From NCBI RefSeq assembly GCF_002847345.1, contig NZ_LXFV01000015.1, forward strand, positions 62,001 through 126,000: a DNA stretch of 64,000 bases, read 5' to 3'. The stretch is from Pectobacterium peruviense (GTDB taxonomy: Bacteria > Pseudomonadota > Gammaproteobacteria > Enterobacterales > Enterobacteriaceae). The translations under genes were made by a program, and so were the position numbers. The notes beneath the pieces are model-generated. The model did no database searches and had not been told where the DNA came from. It saw only the letters and a program-made list of their open reading frames with translations. This document shows positions 58,479 to 64,000 of this stretch, piece after piece (positions within the stretch are counted from its first letter, which is position 1; the number at the start of each line of letters is the position of its first letter).

Positions 58479-60170
58479 TTAGCGGGAGACCTCATCCAGA
58501 TACTGCTCAATCCGCTGCCGCGCTTCATCAATCGCCGGTGCGTATTGTCCCGCCAGTGCCTGTTCAAAGTCACGTAGCCAGAAGCCGATCTGCTCCCGCT
58601 CTTCCAGACGCGTTTGCGCCCAAGCCTTTTCCAGCCGTGCCAGCAGATTACGGTTCATCAGATTATCTCGGGGGTGAATCTTCAGCGTTTGCAGTTTCTG
58701 ATGGCTTTTCTGTTGTTGATCGATGCTCAGCCCCGTCGGGCTGCGATCGATCACTTTCGTGAAGTTATCGCCGCTATCCGGTAGGTTAACATCCACTTCC
58801 AGCAGCCCATTGATGTCATAGCTGAAACGCACCTCAATGGATTGCTTATAAGATTTCGCTTTTATCGGCATAGTGAACTCATCGATGAACACATTGTTAT
58901 CGACGTAAGGGCTTTCGCCCTGATAGATCGCGATGCAGATGTTGTCCTGACTGGGTGCGCCAGTGGAAAACGTCTCTACTCGCGAAGTCGGCACCACCGT
59001 ATTGCGTTCCAATATCGGGGAAAACAGGCCGTTTTGCTTATCATTAGAGACTCGGATTCCGAGGGTGTACGGGCAAACGTCCGTCAGGATGACTTCTTCG
59101 ATGTCCTGCTCGCGTAGCCGACAGGCAGCCTGCACCGCCGCGCCTTTGGCAACCACGGTATCCGCATCCAGATGCTGATAAGGTAATTTGCCAAACAGCC
59201 TGACTACCAGCTTCTGGATAATCGACATCTTTGATGCCCCACCGACCAGTACTACGTGGTCTAGCTGCTCTGGCTTCAGACGAGCATCGTGTAGCGCCTG
59301 CTCTATCGGTGCACGAATACGGTTCATCAGCGGTAGCCATGCCGCTTCAATCTCTTCATTATCCAACACAATGCGCCAGTCTTCCTCGCGCCAGTGCCAT
59401 ATCAGTTCATTTGATTGAGAGGGAAAACCGGGCTGGCATTTCAGCGCTTCAGCCTGGCTGTAGAGACGCGCCAGATCCGTCGCGGGAATCGTTGAATCTT
59501 CAAGCTTCCACGCTTTCAGGCAGGCTTTCACTACAGCCTGTGTGAAATCTTCACCACCCAGATAGTTGTCGCCCGCCGAGCTGTGCACTTCGATCAGCGG
59601 AAAGGCGTATTCCAGCACGCTGACGTCGAAGGTGCCGCCGCCTAAGTCGAAGACCAGCGTACGCCCCAGTTCCTGCGTGTGTAAGCCGTAGGCCATAGAG
59701 GCTGCGGTAGGTTCATTAATTAAGCGAACCGCATTCAACTCTGCCAGTTCCGCCGCAAAACGCGTCTGCTTACGCTGTTCATCGCTGAAATAGGCTGGCA
59801 CCGAGATCACCACATCCTTGATCGGGTGCCCGAGGTAACTTTCTGCATCGGCTTTGAGCGATTTCAACACCATGGCCGACAGCTCAGCGGGAGAGAACGT
59901 TTTATCCCCGAGCCTGAAGGTTTTCTTGCTTCCCATGTAACGCTTAAACAGCGACGCCGACACCTGCGGGTGCGTCGTCAAACGGGAGATCGCAGGTTTA
60001 CCCACCAGAATACTGCCGTCTTCATCAATGCTGACGGCCGAAGGCGTGAAATTATCATTCAGGGCATTCGGTATCAGGCGAACCTCGCCATTTTGCCAAA
60101 CGCTAATCAGGCTGTTCGTCGTGCCCAGATCGATACCAATGGCCAGAGAAGCGTCTTGCGGGTGCATCAT
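58479..60170 (-). CDS. hscC: Hsp70-family chaperone HscC
   Basis: A 563-residue DnaK homologue (E. coli HscC, 556). The ATPase domain (about 1-370) shows SLAIGIDLGTTNSLISVW, VVISVPAYFSDEQR, INEPTAASMAYG, VFDLGGGTFDVSVLEYA and VLVGGASKMSIIQ. A short substrate domain follows, without the long lid of DnaK. The start at 60170 has AAGGA eight bases upstream; the frame continues 14 codons further. HscC is a specialised Hsp70 in E. coli that does not replace DnaK and works with Hsc56/DjlC; the convergent HPE J-protein is the likely partner. Confidence 0.95.
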   Translation of the reverse strand: MMHPQDASLAIGIDLGTTNSLISVWQNGEVRLIPNALNDNFTPSAVSIDEDGSILVGKPAISRLTTHPQVSASLFKRYMGSKKTFRLGDKTFSPAELSAMVLKSLKADAESYLGHPIKDVVISVPAYFSDEQRKQTRFAAELAELNAVRLINEPTAASMAYGLHTQELGRTLVFDLGGGTFDVSVLEYAFPLIEVHSSAGDNYLGGEDFTQAVVKACLKAWKLEDSTIPATDLARLYSQAEALKCQPGFPSQSNELIWHWREEDWRIVLDNEEIEAAWLPLMNRIRAPIEQALHDARLKPEQLDHVVLVGGASKMSIIQKLVVRLFGKLPYQHLDADTVVAKGAAVQAACRLREQDIEEVILTDVCPYTLGIRVSNDKQNGLFSPILERNTVVPTSRVETFSTGAPSQDNICIAIYQGESPYVDNNVFIDEFTMPIKAKSYKQSIEVRFSYDINGLLEVDVNLPDSGDNFTKVIDRSPTGLSIDQQQKSHQKLQTLKIHPRDNLMNRNLLARLEKAWAQTRLEEREQIGFWLRDFEQALAGQYAPAIDEARQRIEQYLDEVSR

Positions 60171-60378
60171 GCTGTTATTCCTTATTAACCATTCCATTCT
60201 CAGAGTGCCCATCAGGCGCAGACAACGAGCCCGTTCAGCAAGCAGGGCAATAGTATATACATACTGGTCAGGAAAAGACCGCGTGCGGCTAATACAGGAA
60301 TATTTTTCAACAGATCTGGTGAGTGATAAACAAGCGTTATATTATTTATTATATAGCGATCATTCACGGAGCATTATC

Positions 60379-60672
60379 ATGGGAAACCATTTTGAGCGGG
60401 GCGTCCTCGCGGGGCTGAGATCTGCCAACCCAAAATCCACCAACGACATTAATCCTTACTGCTACGACTATCGGCGCGGCTACATTTGCGGGTATGCCCA
60501 TAACTTGGCGGAAACCAAAGGCGACCGTCAGCAGGCCGCCTTCGAGGCAGGGTTGTTATCCCGCCGCTACGGACTGGAACGGGAGAGAGTCGCCGAGTTC
60601 TTTACTGAACAGGGCAACCCTTACGCGATTCGGTTTTTTTATGCTGGTTATGATGCACACACGCCGCGCTAG
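60379..60672 (+). CDS. yghW: DUF2623 protein YghW
   Basis: A 97-residue soluble protein matching E. coli YghW (95 residues): MGNHFERGVLAGLRSA, CYDYRRGYICGYAH, GDRQQAAFEAGLLSRRYGL and RFFYAGYDA. Function unknown. The ATG at 60379 has GGAG eight bases upstream; a much longer open frame upstream overlaps hscC on the other strand and is not convincing. It is convergent with the TonB-like gene, only ten bases away. Confidence 0.85.
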   Translation: MGNHFERGVLAGLRSANPKSTNDINPYCYDYRRGYICGYAHNLAETKGDRQQAAFEAGLLSRRYGLERERVAEFFTEQGNPYAIRFFYAGYDAHTPR

Positions 60673-60682
60673 TTGATGCCAG

Positions 60683-61504
60683 CTAGCGGCGTGCTTCTCG
60701 TAAATCGAAGCTAATCGGGATCGTGATGGTGAGCTGCGCGTTATCGCCAATCACTTCTGCTGGCGGAGCCGGAAGCGGCTGAGCACGCTTCGGCAAGGCG
60801 ACAGACTCCGCATCCAATGGCGCCACACCGCTGCTGCTGGCCAACGAAACGGCCAGCACATTTCCGGTTCGATCTAACGTCACACGAATCTGAGCGACAC
60901 CCTGCAATCGCTGCCGTGCGGCCTGAGCCGGATAGCGTTTATGGCGGCTCAGATGTGCCAACAGTGTGCTACTCCAGTCCGCCACGCCTTTACGCATTTG
61001 CGCGGCATCGCTGTTATACGGCGCAGCAACGTGCTGGCTGCTGCCCGGCAGCGGTGCGCTGGTAACGGGTGCGGGCGGTTTTTCCGATGGCGCGATCGCT
61101 TCCTGCGGTGTCGTCTCCTGCACCGGTTTTTCCATTTTTTTCTGCACTTTTTTCTGCGGCTGCGGTTTTTCCTTTTGCACCGTCGCAATCACCGGCTTGG
61201 GTGCAGGCGCGAGCGGCGGCACGTCTTGCGTTATTTTTTCCGGTTGAGCCGCGGACGCTTGCGGCGTGGACAGCGTTTGCTGCGGGCCAACAGGCGCATC
61301 CTGAGGGCTGGACGTAGACTGCACGCTATCCGCGACCGTCAACATCATGGCAGGCGGTGGCGCTTCAATTGAGGAATCGAGAGCATGGTAGCTCATCCAG
61401 ACAATCACCCCCGCGTGTAGCGCCAACGCCAGCAGCGAGCCACTTCCCCAACGTACTGTCGTTGCAGGCTGAATCGTATTGAATTTCAGCGTCTGTGTGG
61501 CCAT
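60683..61504 (-). CDS. TonB paralogue (energy transducer for outer-membrane receptors)
   Basis: A 273-residue TonB-family protein. A single N-terminal membrane helix lies near 24-42 (SLLALALHAGVIVWMSYHAL), where the His is a conserved TonB feature. A Pro/Lys/Gln-rich periplasmic spacer follows (about 90-150). The C-terminal TonB domain (185-273) includes LSRHKRYPAQAARQRLQGVAQIRVTLDRTGNVL. It couples the proton motive force to receptor transport. It belongs with the FecI/FecR pair and receptor upstream and may serve that receptor alone, as HasB does in Serratia. The 201-bp gap to fecR could hold a separate promoter. Confidence 0.88.
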   Translation of the reverse strand: MATQTLKFNTIQPATTVRWGSGSLLALALHAGVIVWMSYHALDSSIEAPPPAMMLTVADSVQSTSSPQDAPVGPQQTLSTPQASAAQPEKITQDVPPLAPAPKPVIATVQKEKPQPQKKVQKKMEKPVQETTPQEAIAPSEKPPAPVTSAPLPGSSQHVAAPYNSDAAQMRKGVADWSSTLLAHLSRHKRYPAQAARQRLQGVAQIRVTLDRTGNVLAVSLASSSGVAPLDAESVALPKRAQPLPAPPAEVIGDNAQLTITIPISFDLREARR

Positions 61505-61705
61505 TAGCACACCGCCTCTCGCCGCAAAGACAGAGGTAGTATTCTCAATGAATGAGGTTCCGAGGAAATCATCATGCGTTCTTCATCACATCGTTAGGTA
61601 TAAGACAGGCAACCGATAATAGTGGGTCGTTCCGCTACGGGGATCGGGCAGAAAAAAAGTGAAAACAGCATAAAATGTAATGTTATTACGCTTTGACAGG
61701 ATATC

Positions 61706-62695
61706 TTATCGCGCAGCAATCTGAACCCAGTAGCGAGAGAAATAACGCACCTGCACAGGAAGCGCCTCCACCAGCGCCGCCAAAATATTATCGGTATCCG
61801 ACAGCGGGAAGACACCAGAGAACCGCAGGCTCTCAACCTCTGGCTGGCAACGAATCACGCCGCTGCGATAGCGGCTCAGTTCATCAATAAAATCCACCAG
61901 ACGCTGATTATTCGCCAGCAACTGCCCTTTCACCCAGGCAGGCTCTGCCTTCGCTGTCTCTATTTGGCCACAGCGCTGCGTGGTGAACGTCGCTGCCTGT
62001 CCGCTTTTTATCACTTGTACATCCTGACCGTTCTGCTGCGGATGAAGCCTTACCGCGCCGTCATATACCGCCACCTGCGTGTGTTCATCCTGTACCCGCA
62101 GGCTGAAGCGCGTCCCCAGCGCCTGCACCTTTCCCTGCGCCGTCGTCACAACGAAAGGACGCGGATACAACGCGGCCTTCTCCGCCTGGCCGGTTTCGAT
62201 CATGACTTCACCGCGAATCAGCGTGAGCTGGCGTAGATCGTCACCGTAGGCCACATTCAGCGCCGTCTGCGTATTCAGCAGCAGCGTCGTGCCATCTTCC
62301 AATACCGCATGGCGCTGTTCGCCCACCTGCGTCTGATAATCTGCCGTAAACGACTGCCACACATCCGTACGCGATCCAGCCACGCCAGCTCCCCCGGTTA
62401 AACAGAGAATGGCTAGCGCTTTGAGTACACTGCGGCGCTGCATACCGTTAAGTGTCGATAGACTCTGATGCGCCGCTCGCGCGTTAAGCTGACCCAGATT
62501 GGCACATACGGACTCAATATGCTGCCACGCCTGCTCGTTATCCGGCGAGGCTTCCCGCCAACGCTGCCACTCACGGCGATCCTGTTCCGTGACGCTGTCG
62601 GACATCAGCTGTGTCAGCCACACCACCGCCTCACGCGCGCTGTCTGGTTGAATAGGCTGCCCCTGCCCGTCACGATAAAAAGTGCGATGGTTCAT
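61706..62695 (-). CDS. FecR-type sigma regulator
   Basis: A 329-residue inner-membrane signal transducer. The cytoplasmic N-terminus has the DUF4880 block (AREAVVWLTQLMSDSVTEQDRREWQRWREASPDNEQAWQ). A membrane helix lies near 88-105 (SVLKALAILCLTGGAGVAG; an Arg-Arg pair precedes it). The periplasmic FecR domain follows (RHAVLEDGTTLLLNTQTALNVAY, RGEVMIETG, FVVTTAQGKVQALGTRFSLR). It would receive the signal from the TonB-dependent receptor and control the partner sigma factor. Its ATG overlaps the sigma gene stop by four bases. Confidence 0.92.
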   Translation of the reverse strand: MNHRTFYRDGQGQPIQPDSAREAVVWLTQLMSDSVTEQDRREWQRWREASPDNEQAWQHIESVCANLGQLNARAAHQSLSTLNGMQRRSVLKALAILCLTGGAGVAGSRTDVWQSFTADYQTQVGEQRHAVLEDGTTLLLNTQTALNVAYGDDLRQLTLIRGEVMIETGQAEKAALYPRPFVVTTAQGKVQALGTRFSLRVQDEHTQVAVYDGAVRLHPQQNGQDVQVIKSGQAATFTTQRCGQIETAKAEPAWVKGQLLANNQRLVDFIDELSRYRSGVIRCQPEVESLRFSGVFPLSDTDNILAALVEALPVQVRYFSRYWVQIAAR

Positions 62696-63204
62696 AGCGG
62701 TAGTGCAAAGAAACATTGGAGGTTGGCACGTTGCAGATACTGCTTCACCGAACTGCTGGAAACGCGTAAACGTTCAGCGATATCGCTGTAGCGCATACCG
62801 TGGAGGTGTGCCAGCAGAAACGCCTCTCTGACTGGCGCAGGCAGACCATCTAGCGCGGCATCAAGCTGTTCAAGAATTTCGAGGGTAAGAAGACGCGTTT
62901 CCGGGGATGGCATACAAGCATCCGGCTGCATACTCAGCACATCCAGATAGGCATCTTCAATCTTTTTACGACGATAATGATTAGCGACCAAACGGCGAGC
63001 CACGGTGGCCAGAAACGGGCGCGGCTGGCGAATCGTGAGCAATTCTGGATTCATCAGGACACTAAGGAACGTATCCTGTGCCACGTCTTCCGCATGCTGG
63101 GCACAATCCAATTTATGGCGCAGCCAGTTATACAACCAGCGGTGGTGATCAAAATAGAGCTGTTGGGCAAAGTCATTCACGCTGGCCGTCGCTTTCCTCA
63201 CCAT
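62692..63204 (-). CDS. ECF sigma factor, FecI-like
   Basis: A 170-residue extracytoplasmic-function sigma factor. Region 2 shows LYNWLRHKLDCAQHAEDVAQDTFLSVL and PRPFLATVARRLVANHYRRKKIEDAYL; region 4 shows LPAPVREAFLLAHLHGMRYSDIAERLRVSSSSVKQYLQRA. It should direct transcription of the receptor gene upstream on the same strand. A Fur-like box lies about 35-50 bases before its start, so iron limitation is expected to induce it. Confidence 0.93.
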   Translation of the reverse strand: MVRKATASVNDFAQQLYFDHHRWLYNWLRHKLDCAQHAEDVAQDTFLSVLMNPELLTIRQPRPFLATVARRLVANHYRRKKIEDAYLDVLSMQPDACMPSPETRLLTLEILEQLDAALDGLPAPVREAFLLAHLHGMRYSDIAERLRVSSSSVKQYLQRANLQCFFALPL

Positions 63205-63237
63205 CGAACTTTACCCCAGAGCGCTATTTAAACATAA

Positions 63238-63256
63238 GAATGATAATCGTTCTTAT
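63238..63256 (-). promoter_or_regulatory. Fur box of the FecI-like sigma gene
   Basis: AATGATAATC within the symmetrical ATAAGAATGATAATCGTTCT-TAT; about 14 of 19 consensus matches. It lies 34 bases before the start codon. Confidence 0.75.
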
Positions 63257-63350
63257 TTATGTTTTTTCCCTCTGACTGTCAAGTTCCGAAACGAAAATTA
63301 TTCAAATTTGCTGAATTTGCATTACGCCCATGCAACATGCCCCGGCGAAC

Positions 63351-63373
63351 GGGGCGGAAATCGCCTCCGCCCC
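63351..63373 (-). terminator. GC-rich hairpin after the receptor gene
   Basis: An 8-bp stem GGGGCGGA/TCCGCCCC with a 7-base loop, 12 bases past the receptor stop. There is no T run, so it may attenuate rather than end transcription. Confidence 0.45.
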
Positions 63374-63384
63374 GCACAACGCTA

Positions 63385-64000
63385 TCAGAAACGTTGTAGC
63401 ACGCTGATTTTCACGTTACGTCCCACACCGGACACGGATTCACCCAGATATGGGTAATAATCGGTATTCAGTAGGTTATCAACCGTCACACGCGCTTCAA
63501 ATCCTTTTATCGTCTGCGGCTGCCAGCTTGCGAAGAGACCATGCAGCACGTACCCCTTAGTCTTCGGTAACGCCCAGCCATAGGCCAGAGGGTCGCCGTC
63601 AGCAGGTGAGCGATCCTGCTTACGCACGAAATCACCCGTCCAGCCTACCGCCATATCCAGACTCGGAATTTTGGTGCCCAGCGTCGCATGTGCGGTTGTT
63701 GGTGGGATTTCAGCAATCCAGGTTTTATTGCCCCACGGGTTACGCGGTGAAGCATCGCGTTCGCCGCGAATCGAGGAGAAGGACAGGCTACCAAACAGCC
63801 TGCGGCTGTCGTAGAACGACTCAATTTCAACCCCTTCGATGGTATATCCCGTCAGATTGCGGTAAACCGACAACGGCCCGGCACAGGATGAATTACGGCC
63901 TGTCTGTGCAGACGCTTCGCAATACACGCCCGTACGTTTGAAAATTTCGTTTTTGCCACGGTTACGGAACAGCGTGGTGCGGATTTGCAGACTGTCCTCT
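63385..64000 (-). CDS. C-terminal part of a TonB-dependent outer-membrane receptor
   Basis: About 205 C-terminal residues lie in the window; the frame is open to the right edge, so the gene continues beyond it. The end VDNLLNTDYYPYLGESVSGVGRNVKISVLQRF is typical of a TonB-dependent beta-barrel: an NLLNTDY strand, GRN near the end and a terminal Phe required for outer-membrane insertion. Paired Cys in GVYCEASAQTGRNSSCAG probably form an extracellular loop disulfide, as in many heme or hemophore receptors. With FecI-, FecR- and TonB-like genes next to it, a signalling iron or heme receptor is likely; the ligand is not determined. Confidence 0.88.
   Translation of the reverse strand, partial: EDSLQIRTTLFRNRGKNEIFKRTGVYCEASAQTGRNSSCAGPLSVYRNLTGYTIEGVEIESFYDSRRLFGSLSFSSIRGERDASPRNPWGNKTWIAEIPPTTAHATLGTKIPSLDMAVGWTGDFVRKQDRSPADGDPLAYGWALPKTKGYVLHGLFASWQPQTIKGFEARVTVDNLLNTDYYPYLGESVSGVGRNVKISVLQRF

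Noticed and set aside
60028-60378. Upstream extension of yghW
   Set aside because: It overlaps the N-terminal part of hscC antisense; the ATG at 60379 has a ribosome site and gives the homologue's length.

Overview
The window is a chromosomal segment of a soft-rot enterobacterium, almost certainly Pectobacterium (the former Erwinia carotovora group). Three things point there. An AHL synthase and a LuxR-type receptor (expI/expR) are convergent and overlap at their 3' ends. A family-8 pectinesterase lies next to them. Many genes keep E. coli 80-81 min content (xyl, wecH, aldB, mtl, yibL, yiaF, glyQS, tag-yiaC, ghrB), broken by accessory blocks. No tRNA, rRNA, CRISPR array, prophage or transposase gene was seen. 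ERIC repeats are abundant: at least nine intact, deleted, expanded or decayed copies plus one remnant.

Layout. 1-1.1 kb: a KAS III-like condensing enzyme overlapping a truncated SDR/epimerase gene. 1.4-4.6 kb: ydgC, a pectinesterase without signal peptide, expR and expI. 4.8-7.3 kb: argG, with paired ARG boxes separated from the gene by an ERIC element, then a DJ-1/PfpI protein. 7.4-15.9 kb: the complete D-xylose regulon (xylR, xylFGH, xylAB). 16-20.9 kb: wecH, aldB, fdhD, sodA. 21.1-23.2 kb: a chemoreceptor behind a sigma-28 promoter. 23.3-28.7 kb: yibL, mtlR, mtlD, mtlA with four CRP sites, and yiaF. 29-34.2 kb: glyS, glyQ, a TauE-type permease, tag, yiaC. 34.3-37.6 kb: a second chemoreceptor with a sigma-28 promoter, then ghrB. 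37.9-45.2 kb: a tight six-gene operon (peptide-type ABC transporter, luciferase-like flavin monooxygenase, fused carboxymuconolactone-decarboxylase-type protein) of unknown substrate. 45.3-47 kb: phenolic acid decarboxylase and a divergent LysR regulator, separated by an expanded ERIC. 47.1-48.8 kb: a three-gene HipBST-type toxin-antitoxin system. 48.9-54.6 kb: a LysE-type exporter, dsbG, a Fur-controlled siderophore-interacting protein, a StbD/StbE (RelBE-type) module, gor, rlmJ. 54.9-60.2 kb: a DUF1266 protein, a 909-residue J-domain membrane protein with HPE instead of HPD, and convergent hscC. 60.4-64 kb: yghW, then an iron or heme type signalling set (TonB-dependent receptor, ECF sigma factor, FecR regulator, TonB paralogue).

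Taken together, the segment mixes sugar and polyol use (xylose, mannitol), plant interaction (quorum sensing, pectin, hydroxycinnamate decarboxylation, chemotaxis), iron acquisition and stress or redox functions. The least explained parts are the 37.9-45.2 kb operon, the HPE J-protein/HscC/DUF1266 group, and the expanded ERIC at 45.8-46.1 kb, which carries two inserts of similar hairpin architecture. All names rest on reading the translated sequences from memory of families; no database search was run.
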